Shown: positions 11,501 through 22,792 of the stretch, piece by piece
How positions within the stretch are numbered: the stretch's first letter is position 1
Layout of the letters: every line of letters starts with the position of its first letter
NCBI GenBank assembly: GCA_026874595.1
Contig: CM049310.1
Span: forward strand, 78,921,056 to 78,985,055
Direction: 5' to 3'
Origin: Sipunculus nudus
Lineage: Eukaryota; Annelida; Sipuncula; Golfingiida; Sipunculidae
Length of the DNA: 64,000 nt
Made by a program: the position numbers and the translations under genes
Notes under the pieces: generated by a model
Told to the model about the DNA's origin: nothing
Databases searched by the model: none
The model's input: the letters and a program-made list of their open reading frames with translations, nothing else

Positions 11501-14500
11501 TTGTGAGTGAATTATCACAATATGTGATGTATTGTGATATAATATATCATTACAAGCCTCATGTTCTTATTGTTAATCACATATTATCTATTATTTTACA
11601 GTTATATTCCTGGCCAGCTTTCACTCTCCAGATGTGATATTTGAGCAGCTGTCTGTGATATTTGCCATGCCAAGGTATGATTTTTATCTGTAATACACTC
11701 TTGTCCAAGATTAATATATCTAATTAATCCTGTTTTGAAACTGACCTATGAAGATCAGTTCAGATTTCCTTAAATTTAAGAAATTTTACTGTTTTACTTT
11801 TAAATTTAAGATTTTGTTTAAATGCATAATCAAAGCTGCATAGGAAATTCTTTATCTTTTCTAAAGACATATTTTGAAAATTTCAGAACACCTGTTACAC
11901 ATGCTGCTCATTAAACAGGTTTTGACTTGACTGGCAACATTTCTACAGTTTCTTCCATTTCAGTCTGTAAGAAAGGTATTTCTACCCATTTAAACCCCCG
12001 CTTTCTATTGTCATTATTGTAGAATACCTTTATACTTAGCAGAAACCCAATCTTTTATTCCAGTGAGACATTATACACAATGTTTTTGAGATGTGCTGCA
12101 CCAGAAACAGTTTTGCCCCTCTATATTGACCACCTTAGAGTGGCAGTACTAGTCATATGGAAAACTGCAGCAAAACTCTTGAGTAAACACATTTGTCTCT
12201 TTTTTGACAGCGCCTCATAATAAAGTATAACATTTCACTGTGAATATACTGCAAAGTGACATTGATTTTGACAGGTACCTGGCCCGGTCGTTCACTGTCA
12301 TTTTGCCGTACTTCCCCACGGGAACCATGGAACGTGTTGATCAGGAAGGACAGATAGCAACAGCCAAAGTCAGTGTCACCTCCATGGTATCAAAATACAG
12401 AAAGTGTCAGAATTGATATCATAATAGTTTCATTGTTTGATGCTTAAAGGCATTTGCAATATATTTGTATTATCTCATGCTGTTAGTTCATTTTGGCTGA
12501 TTACAAAACAGCAGAGCAAAAACCAGTCCAGCACACATCCATTTAACCTGGTTTTATATTGTTATGGTTCTGTGTGTGATTAAACATAGTCCACATGTTT
12601 CTGTTTACCATAGTTTTACCATACCAAATTTGAAAAATCTTGATTTGTGTATTTGCATAATATGGCCTCCAGGTGGCATGCACACTGTCATATGACAGGA
12701 GTATTATGGTATATCCATAGTTTACTTTTAGTGTTGCTGCGATAACTTACTGGGGTTTTGATGGATTTTCAGTAAACTCACCATAACTACTTACCAAAAG
12801 ATTATCTCCCCCTGAGTTTGATTATGGGCAAAATCCAAGGTCTTAAGATCACTAGGCTACTTTGGGGGTCCCCGTGATAATTTCTGAAGAAAATGAAGGA
12901 TTTTGACAAAACTCATCAGAAATGTTAATCAATAAAATATCTCACCTAAGTTCGATTTCCAGCAAAGTATATGCATATTTAATGAGGTCAGAGGTCACCA
13001 AATTTTTTGAGGCACCATGGTAACTTAACAAAAATCATATCGATTTTCATGAAACTCATTATACATGTTTACCAATAGAGTTTCTCACCTCAATTAGATT
13101 CCTCAGCAGATTATATATATTAATGAGGTCAGAGGTCACAATTAAGACATAAGACGGGCATATTATGCATGTTTGTGGTGCTCTTTGTTAGACTGCATCA
13201 CTGATTGCTCCCCGTGCAAATTTTTCCATATGTGTATAAAAGTAACTAATTGTTTTCAGGATGAAATATTTGCAGATACCATAACATGTTTAGAAGTATA
13301 CACTACATATATTTTTAACATACTTGGTATGTGAATAGATCCGTAATGTATACGTAATGTGATAATAATAATAAACGCAAAACCATTCATCTTAGGTAAG
13401 GAGAGACCCACCATAAGAGTGACCATCTTGCCGTGAATTCCAGTTTTTAAGTCCGCTATTTGATGAGTGTGGTTTAACGTAAAACATGAAAATACTCTAA
13501 TTTTATCTAATACTAAAGATTGTCTATTGTTGCTTCCTTTGGGTATATAAAGTATTGTCTGTCCCAGTACCCATGTCCGCATGTTTTTCTATAAAAGTTT
13601 TCCTACATGTGAGATAGTACAATTTCTGGCCCAATGTTTGCAGGAACTGTTCTGCCAACAGCCTGAGTGAAAAATAATATCTTACCTTGAACTAAGTTTC
13701 TATGAAACAACATATCTTAAATATGACAGAACAGTCATCAATGTTTGCGATATGTTCATCAACAATGAACTGTAAAATAAACGAGCCATTCCAGTTGTTG
13801 ATGTCAGACAATGCATCTCATGCATGATTGACCTTTGTTACATACGTGTGACATCATCATGTTTTTTTAGCTCAGCTGACTGAAAGTCATCTGAGCTATA
13901 GCGATCACTCTTTGTCCGTCTGTCCGTCTGTCCGTCTGTCCGTCCGTTAACCAGGCACAAATCGTAACCGCTGGATCTAGAACCTTGTAACTTGGCATTC
14001 TGAGAGGTCCATGAAAAATTCTGAGAGGTCCAGAAATTAGGTCTCTGTTACCCATATCCTTCGAGCTATGGGGGCCCCAAAGTACCCCCCAGAAAAGTAA
14101 AAAATTTCATACAAAAACATCAATATCTCATTAACTACATCACTGATGGTCATGATTTTTTGCATACATATTGATCATGAGATGTTCCATCAGTTCCTGC
14201 AGACTGGTGGCACCACCTGTATTTTTCGATTTTTTACGAATTTTTTTCTCTATTTTTGAGACCTTTAAAAATGTGAACATCTGTTAACAAGGCACAAATT
14301 GTAAAGACTGGACCTAGAATCTTCATTCTTGAGACATTGAGAGGTCAATGTAAAAATGTCCATGGAAACCAGAAATTAGGTCTCTGTTACCCATATCCTT
14401 CGAGCTATGGGGCCCCGAAGTACCCCCCAGAATAGTCAAAAATTTCATACAAAAACTTCAATATCTCATTAACTACATTACTGATGGTCATGATTTTTTG

Positions 14501-17500
14501 CATGGATATTGATCATGGAGTGTTTCATCAGTTCTGCAGACTGGTGGCGCCACCTGTTTTTTTTCAATTTTTACGAATTTTTTTCTCTATTTTTGAGACC
14601 TCTGAAGATGCAGTCATCTGTTAACAGGGCACAAATCGTAACGACTGGACCTAGAATCTTCTCTCTTGACATGCAGAGAGGCCCATAAAAAGTCTCCTTG
14701 GAAACCTGAAATTAGGTCTCTGTTACCCATAACCTCTGAGCTATGGGGCTCCGAATTACCCCCCAGAATAATGGAAAATTTGATACAAAAGTTCAAGTAA
14801 CTGATCAACTATTGCATTGATCACAATGATTCTTTGCATTGATTTTGATCATGGGGTGTTTCATCAGTTTCTGCAGACTGGTGGTGCCACCTGTATTTTT
14901 TCGATTTTTACGTGTTTTTTTCTCTATTTTTGAGACATTAAAAGATGCGGTCATCGGTTAACAGGGCACAAATCCTAATGACTGGACCTAGAATCGTCTC
15001 TCTTGACATACAGGGAGGCCCATGAAAAGTCTCCTTGGAAACCTGAAACTAGGTCTCTGTTACCCATAACCTCTGAGCTATGGGGCTCAGAAGTACCCCC
15101 CAGAATAATGGAAAATTTGATACAAAAGCTCAAATATCTGAACAACTATTGCATTGATCACCATGATTCTTTGTATGGATATTGATCATGGGATGTTTCA
15201 TCAGTTTCTGCAGTCTGGTGGCACCACCTGTATTTTTTTTTCGATTTTTACTAATTATTTTCTCTATTTATGAGACCTTAAGATGGGGTCGTCTGTTAAC
15301 AGGGCACAAATCGTAACGCCTGGACCTAGAATCTTCTCTCTTGACATGCAGGGAGGCCCATTAAAAGTCTCCTTATAAACTTAGAAAAAGGTCTCTGTTA
15401 CCCATTTTCTTCGAGCTATGGGGCTCCCAAGTACCCCCCAGAATGATGGAAAATTTGATACAAAAGCTCAAGTATCTGAAAAACTATTGCAATGATCACC
15501 ATAATTCTTTGCACGGATATTGATCTTGGAATGTTTCATCAGTTTCTGCAGTCTGATGGCCCCACTGGTATTTTTTCGATTTTTACGAATTTTACAGGGC
15601 ACAAATCGTAATGCCTAGACCTAGAATCTTCTGTCTTGACATGCAGAGAAGCCCATAAAAAGTTTCCTTGGAAACCTCAAATTAGGTCTCTGTTACCCAT
15701 ATTCTTCGAGTTATTGGGCTCAGAAGTACCCCCCAGAATAATGGAAAATTTGATACAAAAGCTCAAGTATCTGAACAACTAATGCATTGATCACCATGAT
15801 TCTTAGCATTGATATTGATCATGGGGTGTTTCATCAGTTTCTGCAGTCTGGTGGCGCCACCTGTATTTTTTTCAATTTTTAGCTCAGCTGACTGAAAGTC
15901 ATCTGAGCTATAGCGATCACTCTTTGTCTGTTGTCCGTCTGTCCGTCCGTTAACCAGGCACAAATCGTAACCACTGGACCTAGAACCTTGTAACTTGGCA
16001 TTCTGAGAGGTCCATGAAAAATCTCCTTGGAAACCAGAAATTAGGTCTCTGTTACCCATATCCTTCGAGCTATGGGGCCCCAAAGTACCCCCCAGAAAAG
16101 TAAAAAATTTCATACAAAAACTTCAATATCTCATTAACTACATCACTGATGGTCATGATTTTTTGCATACATATTGATCATGAGATGTTCCATCAGTTCC
16201 TGCAGACTGGTGGCACCACCTGTATTTTTCAATTTTTTACGAATTTTTTTCTCTATTTTTGAGACCTTTAAAAATACAGACACAATTTTGCCCTGTTGGT
16301 TAATCTGTTTGATGCTTCAGTTGAATGGGTATATACTACCATTCAGATGAAAAAATTTCCTTTTGCGAATCTCTTCCCAGTCAGCTGAGCGTCATGACCC
16401 ATGGGTCACTTGTTAAACAGTTCTCTTAGCCATAGACATGGAAAGTTTTTCATGCTTGATTATTGTCAAGCTTTACTGGAAAGTCACCATCCTGGGTCTA
16501 CCAACCAAACAACGCAACAGGGTTGCAAAGTAAATACTTTTAACTAAATTTCTTATTACTTTACACAAAATTGGCCGAACATCTACATATCTGAGGTTAT
16601 TCTTAAAGAATATTGAAAAAACAAATATCGCGAAAAAACATGTGGACAAGGGTACATACAGAACCACCAACATATTCGCACTTTTTACATGATATTTTAC
16701 TGCTCAAGAAATTCAGCTGATATTCTGAGGTCAGTGCTAAGATAAGATTTTTTTCCTGTTACGGTTACTTTGATTTTTCAGACTCTGGCCACTTTGCTAT
16801 CTAGCACCCCTATGACTGCACGTGGACCGGCCCAGATTCTTATATTTGATATTCATGCTCTTCAAGAAAGGTTCTATTTCACTGACTCTGTAATCCCAAG
16901 GTAGGTATCCTCAGTTTTACAAAATTACTCAAAGAAAACCAGTCTATATATAGAAATAATCAGTACAACAGAAAGAACAGGTCTATATGGATTCATGTAG
17001 AAAAAGCAACAGGTTATTTATAGAAAGAACCAGTCTGTACATACAAATGATTATTATAAAAAGAGTGACACAGCCTAAAGATGAAGATAATCAATATAAG
17101 AGGGAAGTCTAAATACATGTATAGAAGTAATATAAAAAGAGAGATGCAGTATATATAGAAACTAGAAAGCATACCCCTGCCAACACAAAACATTCTGACT
17201 GGGTCCACTGGTGCCCATTGCTTTAATCAGATCCATGCTCAAATTTGATATTCTATTACATAATCCATTGAAAGAGTGTAGGGTTGTTTCATTCACAAAT
17301 GTGTGCACATTTAGGAGATTCCTTGGTGTTATTACACAGCAATAGGGATAATTACAGCAGGGTTTTAGGGTATTCTCTGTTACATTTCTGATACTGCAGG
17401 TTAGAGAGTGCCATAGCCCTGTTGCACCGTGAGCTGAAGTCACTGCCAACTATTAATGCTATCAGCATTGCGTTCCCTGATGATGGGGCGTTCAAGAGGT

Positions 17501-19562
17501 TCAGCAGCATGTTCCCGCAGCATCCCACCATCATTTGTGCCAAAGTCAGGGAGGGCAACAACAGAATCGTCACCGTCAAAGATGGTACGCCGTCCTTTGT
17601 AAATTTCCTAAATGACCAAAGGCTTTTGTCAGGTACATGCACTTAGTACTACTACTCCACTAACTTAAGTGTCAGCATGATAACTTATAGGGGCATTGAT
17701 GGAATTTTACAAAACTCTCCATAACTACTGACTTATAGATTTTCTCACCCTTGTTCAATTATAGGCAAAATCCATGCATATGTAATCAGAGCAGAGGTCA
17801 TGAGGCCACTTTGTGGTGTCACTGCTGTAATTTATCAGGAATATGATGGATTTTGATGAAACTCAACAGAAATATAAACAATACAGTTTCTCACCCAAAT
17901 TTAATTCTCAGCAAAATTCACACATATTTATTTAGGTCAGAGGTCACAAGACATTGGATGGCCTTTTTATGCACATTTGTGGTGCTCTTGTTGTACTTGT
18001 CCTGAACTTGTACTTGGCACTTTTAACCACTCCGAACACAGTACATCAATTGAAAAAAATCAAGTGTAAGTCAATAAGATCATCACTGTCAAAAATTTTA
18101 CTCCATTGTGTTTGAATGTTTTTAAATGACTACCAAAGGAAGTTATAAATAAAGAATTGTGTCATAAAAATGGCTGAGTGTAATTTTTTAAAAACTTGCC
18201 TTCATACCTTCATTCCACAGCTCAAATAAAGCTTTGATCTTTTCCGACATACTTTTACAAGTTTATCAAGTGAATTGTAATAAGCAAGTTCCACTGTAAT
18301 ATTAACACATTAAAAGGCATAATATGGCATTCATTTCCAGTCTTCTTTGTTCCTGTATAAGCAACATGATGAAATTTATAAATTTTTGTTGCTTTGTATT
18401 TTGAACAAATAAAATGCTTTAGTTCAGTCATATTATTTAAAATAATGAGGAAAATGTACGTTTTTGTCAAAATATATTATTAACAGAAAACTGAAAAATA
18501 TGTTTTTTCAATTTTGTTGATCTGATATAATGCTGTGGGTGGATGTTTGTTGTAGGTGACCCTGCTGGTCAGCATGTTGTGATAGTGGATGATTTAGTAC
18601 AGACAGGGGGGACCCTCATCGAATGTGCCAAGGTAAGTGTAGTAGTAGTAGTAGTAATAAGTAGCAGTTGTGATAATTCCCCCTGCCAGGTTCATTCCGG
18701 ATCGTGTGTTTGTGTGTGTGTTTATTCATAACATAACATGCACAGTCATGACAGGATCTAATGAAATTTTCAGAGCATTTCAGGAATGGGTGATGGAAGA
18801 ATCGTGAGATTTTGGTGTGGATCTGACACATGATCCAGATCCAGGAGTGTCATCAAGGAATAATCACCAATGTACAGTCAATTATGCATGAATGAACCTG
18901 GGAATATGGGCAAATAAGTGAATGCCCACTTGGTGGAGGCTTGCATTCCTTAGAATGGAGATTTCTAGTTATAAATAAATATAATAATTATAATTAGGAG
19001 AAGAGGAAATAAAAGAAGACGAAGAAACGGAATTATTGAGTTAGAGTGACTTTTTTTTTTGGGGGGGGGGGGGGGGAGTCATACAGGGGATCATATGAAA
19101 ACAGTATAGACATGCATTTACATGTTCTTTTCAAATACTGTTCTAAGTTTCACCAGTTCTTTAACATGTCATTTATCTTTTAACTTTAAAAAAAATTGTG
19201 TCCATTGCTTTGAATTATTCTTCAAATTCTTATGTAAATAAACACCCTCTCTCTACAGAACAATATATGCTCATATAAGGTCAACCTAACAAGCATCACT
19301 GGAAAGTAAAGTTAAATTATTTTTCATTTCTAAGGCCCTGTTGAAGAAAGGAGCGACCACTGTCAGTGCCTATGTGACTCATGCCGTATTCCCGTCAGAC
19401 AGCTGGAAGCGGTTCACTGAATGTGAGGTAGAGTTCAGCAAGTTTTGGATCACGGATTCTGTGCCGCATGCAAGGGAGATCGCCAAGCATCCTCCATTTA
19501 AACTGTTGTCTCTGGCTGATATTATTGCTGATACTTTACTTGGTTTTGATCTCCTGCAATGA
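8506..19562 (+). CDS. Ribose-phosphate pyrophosphokinase, plant class II type (8 coding exons)
   Basis: Makes PRPP from ribose 5-phosphate and ATP in the cytosol, feeding purine, pyrimidine and NAD synthesis. Exons 8506-8637, 9617-9749, 11602-11674, 12275-12368, 16782-16900, 17400-17584, 18556-18632 and 19335-19562 all have GT/AG borders and join in phase into 346 residues, about the length of cytosolic plant PRS3/4. Landmarks: GFPNLF in exon 2, FPTGTMER (126-133) in exon 4, the [10 protein letters not shown] catalytic segment (166-175) in exon 5, [11 protein letters not shown] in exon 6, and the PRPP loop [13 protein letters not shown] (256-268) in exon 7. FDIHALQ replaces the class I DLHASQ type, so this is not the usual animal PRPS1/2. 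I chose the ATG at 8506 because it follows the acceptor at 8497 and is in good context. Introns carry many repeats. Family assignment is firm; class II kinetics are inferred from the plant relatives. Confidence 0.95.
8765..9115 (+). repeat. Dispersed repeat R2, copy 1
   Basis: In intron 1 of the PRPP synthetase gene. It is clearly similar over its length to 29445-29765, in the same orientation, sharing blocks such as 'gatgatgcaaatatttt', 'ttttaactcagca' and 'gtgagttcacatgta'. No coding capacity. Confidence 0.75.
9126..9490 (+). repeat. Dispersed repeat R1, copy 1
   Basis: Starts with an 'aggagggtatgc...ttcc' block and a TG-rich stretch, followed by 'gcatttcaggaat', 'ttttggtgt' and 'gaatgcac' blocks. 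Related copies are at 18684-18975, 30541-30850, 48598-48860 (inverted) and partly at 53685-53745. No coding capacity and no clear target duplication. Confidence 0.7.
10476..11333. mobile_element. Large foldback/TIR element built from ACCAAAAAGCACC repeats, hosting TRIM 1
   Basis: The left arm (10476-10515) is a run of ACCAAAAAGGACC/ACCAAAAAGCACC-type units; the right arm (about 11284-11333) is the same run inverted (GGTGCTTTTTGGT units). The roughly 770 bp between the arms include the LTR element at 10551-10982, which therefore inserted later. No ORF of note. Confidence 0.6.
10551..10982 (-). mobile_element. TRIM element 1 (miniature LTR retrotransposon, tRNA-Pro primer site)
   Basis: Two direct repeats, 10551-10705 and 10827-10982, begin TGTTACGAAG and end GTAACA, and differ at about 19 positions by hand alignment. 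The 121-bp interior encodes nothing. Read on the minus strand, the first LTR is followed after AAA by TGGGGGCTCGTCCGGGAT (10823-10806), the exact complement of the 3' end of tRNA-Pro, and the second LTR is preceded by the purine tract AAGAGGGGGTG. The four bases TCTT flank both sides (10547-10550, 10983-10986) as a target duplication. The LTR contains a tRNA-like A box and B box (GGTTCGACTCC, at 10872-10883). Non-autonomous; lies in intron 2 of the PRPP synthetase gene. Confidence 0.85.
12690..13175 (-). repeat. Dispersed repeat R3, copy 2 (two DR1 motifs)
   Basis: Inverted relative to the copy at 1405-1760 and in intron 4 of the PRPP synthetase gene. It contains AGGTCAGAGGTCA at 12985-12997 and again at 13126-13138. 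Confidence 0.7.
13863..16422 (+). mobile_element. Non-autonomous element with end hairpin and 337-bp tandem core (R4, copy 1)
   Basis: The 5' end (from 13863) folds as AGCTCAG..GACT-gaa-AGTC..CTGAGCT. It is followed by TCCG-rich DNA and then about seven copies of a core unit, whose anchor GTTAAC.GGCACAAAT starts at 13946, 14283, 14620, 14957, 15295, about 15593 and 15949, a period of 337 bp. A second complete 5' end occurs at 15887, and the 3' end (16377-16421) carries the palindrome GACCCATGGGTC. Hairpin ends with a tandem core resemble pearl-type, Helitron-like elements of bivalves; that placement is inference. It lies in intron 4 of the PRPP synthetase gene. Confidence 0.75.
17645..17995 (-). 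repeat. Dispersed repeat R3, copy 3 (one DR1 motif)
   Basis: Same orientation as 12690-13175, in intron 6 just downstream of the exon ending at 17584. AGGTCAGAGGTCA occurs at 17934-17946. Confidence 0.7.
18684..18975 (+). repeat. Dispersed repeat R1, copy 2
   Basis: In intron 7 of the PRPP synthetase gene. It shares the TG-rich start, 'gcatttcaggaat', 'agattttggtgt', 'gatccagatccaggagtgtcat' (in part) and 'tggtggaggct' blocks with the copies at 9126, 30541 and 48598. Confidence 0.7.
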
Positions 19563-22050
19563 TCTGACACCTGGTGGGCATTTTATGAACTAATGTGTAG
19601 GGCATTGTTTATTTTAATATTTCTCAGGCATATAATCAAAACTAACAATCTATTGTGTTGGAGTTGATTTTATTGCAGAGCTTTGAACTAAAGAATGCCT
19701 ATAGTCCATGTCACTTTCCCTGTCCATCTGTTTTTTGCAATTAACTTTTTGCAAGTCAAAGAACACCAAAACTTTTTGCCCCCAAGGCAGAAAGAGGAAA
19801 ATGCTTTATTAACTATTATGGAAATAATAGCCTACCTTGTTGTTTTTCTGTAAACAATTTAAAATCATTAGGCTATTCTGTAGCAACATCTTGCAACTAA
19901 TCTATAAAATGGGCATTGCAGAGAACAGTGATGTTGTCATAATAGACTCTGTGCACAAAAGAGGCACCCATATTCAAGGGATCAATAATCAAGAGCTGCC
20001 AACCCCTGTTTACAGTGAGTTGTATTCTACTGGTGCACTCACTTGCCTGTTACGTCACATTACTTCATATTCATATCCAAGGAAGTTAAATCTTTGGTCA
20101 CTTGTCAGGGACACCATGAACCATGGATATATATGAGACTTTTCAACCAAGTGAACAATATTTATATTGAAAGCAGGAATATTACACATTTTTCTCTGTC
20201 TGCAATTAGTGCAAATTTTGTTTGGCAAATTTGTCTTATGTTGTGATAATCAAGAAAATCCAGGTGGACAGGGCTGGTGGAACAACCTGTAGTCTCCCAG
20301 AAAGGTGGGGTGTAGTGACATGACAATGTGAAATCAAATGTGCTAATGTGCAAATGAATATGTTAAATCTGCAAGATGACTTTTAAAAAATGGGATATAC
20401 ATGTATTGGTTAAATTTAGTATATGAAATATATGAATATATTTTAGAACAGCCCTCATCAATCTTGAATGCAGTTGTTAAATTTAGTGATGTTATGTCCA
20501 CTGAATGATATTTATGTGAATTTATGATATTATGTCAAACGTGTGATATTACAAACCAAATTTGTGCCACAGATTGAAAGAGGCCTTTGTTTGATTTGAC
20601 CACGTTGACAGAGTGAGAATATTTTTATTTTCTTATATTTTATGAATACAGATTTAAATCAGGTAATGTTTGGTGGAGAATCAGGGATAATCAGATGATA
20701 GATTATGAATTGTTGCTAGAAACTAGATGCTAATGAAATCATTATGGATTATTTGTTGTACCATCTTTTCTAGATACACTGTGCATGTCATCTGCAGTTG
20801 AAAACAGTTATGAGCTTAGTTAGTTCCAAGGCCTATTTGTATTATCAGCGTAAAAGTGTATTTTTGCAATTTTGCTTTTAATAGGTAATGAGATCATTAA
20901 AAATGATGGGCACTTAAAATAGACAAACAGATAAAAATTGTTACAACTGATATCTGAGATGACTTTAAAATCTGATGATTTGGCATATCTTAAAAATAGG
21001 TGACCTTGACCTTCATTTTCATGTTTAAAGCATCTGAAATATAGGGATGTGAACCTATAACCTTTGAAGTACTGCTTGTTTTATTCCTCAAATTTGATAC
21101 ACAACATTTTTCAACCAAGTTCTCAGATAAGTTTTATAACTGGTGACCTTGACCTTGATCTTCAAGGTCCAGTCTGGAGAAATATAGGATTTTTATAACA
21201 CAATAACTTATGAAATACTGCATTTTTTATTCATAATTTTTTAGACGGGGTCCATAGGGGAGACTTTTTCTAGTTTTCCAACTGCAAATAAGTCCCAAAA
21301 AACAAAGCCATTCTAGTTGTTATAGTCTGGGAAATTAGCAGTGAAAGACATTCAAAAAGCATACAAGATCTGCTACACAAAGTTGCCTGCTTTGTATATT
21401 GACACGAAGCTTTATATCAACCCCTGCATAAACAATTTTAATCGATACAAATATGTGGAAAATGAGTAAGTCCATAGTGTTATGAGGTAAGCTATGTAGA
21501 TATTTGACTGTTTAATCATAAGCCATTTTTTTTATCTTTTTATGATCAGATTTTTGCCTTAAACCCTCCAGATGCATGTGATACATTCAGGAATGAGGTA
21601 TTTTTACAGCAGAATTACCTTGTTTATCAAATATATAATGTTAAGATGAGCATACAACTTACACAGTAGAGATAATGAGGGAATTTATCCAACACTTATT
21701 GATTATATATTCTTGTGAATGATATTTGATTATTGACACAGTATTTCATCATTAGCAATGATCATAATTATATTATAAATTATAGTTTCTACCTCTATTG
21801 CTAGTGAATATGCAAAAGATTTAATATGTTTGTATACTACAAACATAATTTCCAAAGCACAATTATTGGCTTTTTATTTACCAGTTAATGCAATTTTGTA
21901 TGACATGCCTTTTTTTTTTCTTTTGTACTTATTTTGTCTTTTTTTATGAATTTTAGATCTGGTTTCTGTTTTTAGCAAAATACTCTTATTGTGGCCTCTG
22001 GTTCAGATGTATAGACACCATGGCTGCCAAATAAACTTTACTGCCATGAC
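19563..22050 (+). other. Possible long 3' UTR and downstream flank of the PRPP synthetase gene
   Basis: No exon is seen. The first AATAAA on the + strand after the stop is at 22030-22035, and an ATTAAA variant lies near 20896, so the transcript may end at either point. Repeat-like stretches rich in 'tgaccttgacctt' occur around 20999-21180. Confidence 0.3.
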
Positions 22051-22280
22051 ATTGGCTTATTAAAAAAAAATGGATTTTTTTAGCATTACATACTTGCATG
22101 TATCCGTCCCAATATTTCTGTCTTTATTGACTACATATTTGAGGAATAGGTATTTAAGATTCAACTGTATTTCCTATATGTGTTCATGGATATTTGTTTT
22201 TGTACTTCAGTTGCACTGTTCAGTTTATGCTGTGTTTCCACTTATGTGGTCCGGAGTGTGTTTCCAATTGTACATTCACC

Positions 22281-22284
22281 ATAT

Positions 22285-22330
<46 letters not shown>
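22281..22330. repeat. (AT)n microsatellite, left flank of TRIM 2
   Basis: About 50 bp of alternating AT directly abut the left LTR at 22331. The tract continues after the right LTR at 22743-22785, showing that the element inserted into an existing AT run. Confidence 0.95.
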
Positions 22331-22334
<4 letters not shown>

Positions 22335-22738
22335 ACGGGTGAAAATAGTAACCAGTCCGAATGTGGGTTCGAACCCGTAACCTGTGACACACAAGTCAGA
22401 CGTTCTACCGCTTCGCTAATAAAGCAAGCTTCACTAGCAAGGCCAGTAGGAACGCTTTTGTGTGTCCGGCTACATTCACCCCCTCTCCGGGAACGTTCTG
22501 TCCCCAGAACGTGGGATCTATCCCGGGGGTCACACACGTGAACTGGGTGGGGCATTATGCCACGACACCAACTCCCCGGATCCCACCGCTGCCACCATTG
22601 TAACGGGTGAAAATAGTAACCAGTCCGAATCTGGGTTCGAACCCGTAACCTGTGACACACAAGTCAGACGTTCTACCGCTTCGCTAATAAAGCAAGCTTC
22701 ACTAGCAAGGCCAGTAGGAATGCTTTTGTGTGTCTGGC

Positions 22739-22742
<4 letters not shown>
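22331..22742 (-). mobile_element. TRIM element 2 (miniature LTR retrotransposon, tRNA-Leu primer site)
   Basis: Two 144-bp LTRs, 22331-22474 and 22599-22742, begin TGTAACGGGTG, end GGCTACA and differ at only three positions, so this is a recent insertion. The 124-bp interior is non-coding. On the minus strand the first LTR is followed after one base by TGGTGGCAGCGGTGGGAT (22597-22580), the exact complement of a tRNA-Leu 3' end, and the second LTR is preceded by the purine tract GAGAGGGGGTGAA. Each LTR holds a tRNA-like A box (TAGCGAAGCGGT, 11/12) and B box (GGTTCGAACCC, 10/11) about 45 bp apart. It shares the LTR segment CTTGCTAGTGAAGCTTGC with TRIM 1. No protein is encoded, so it needs enzymes in trans. 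Confidence 0.9.

Positions 22743-22785
<43 letters not shown>
22743..22785. repeat. (AT)n microsatellite, right flank of TRIM 2
   Basis: Continuation of the AT tract interrupted by TRIM 2. Confidence 0.95.

Positions 22786-22792
<7 letters not shown>

Noticed and set aside
13866-16290. CRISPR-like array
   Set aside because: The period of 337 bp, long similar units and transposon ends are not CRISPR features, and the DNA is animal.
22365-22420. True tRNA gene
   Set aside because: A and B boxes are present but no full cloverleaf with acceptor stem is visible, and the sequence lies in both LTRs of a TRIM.
22220-22660. 146-codon minus-strand ORF and matching plus-strand ORFs
   Set aside because: They run across the AT tract and the TRIM LTRs; coding is an artefact of repeat sequence.
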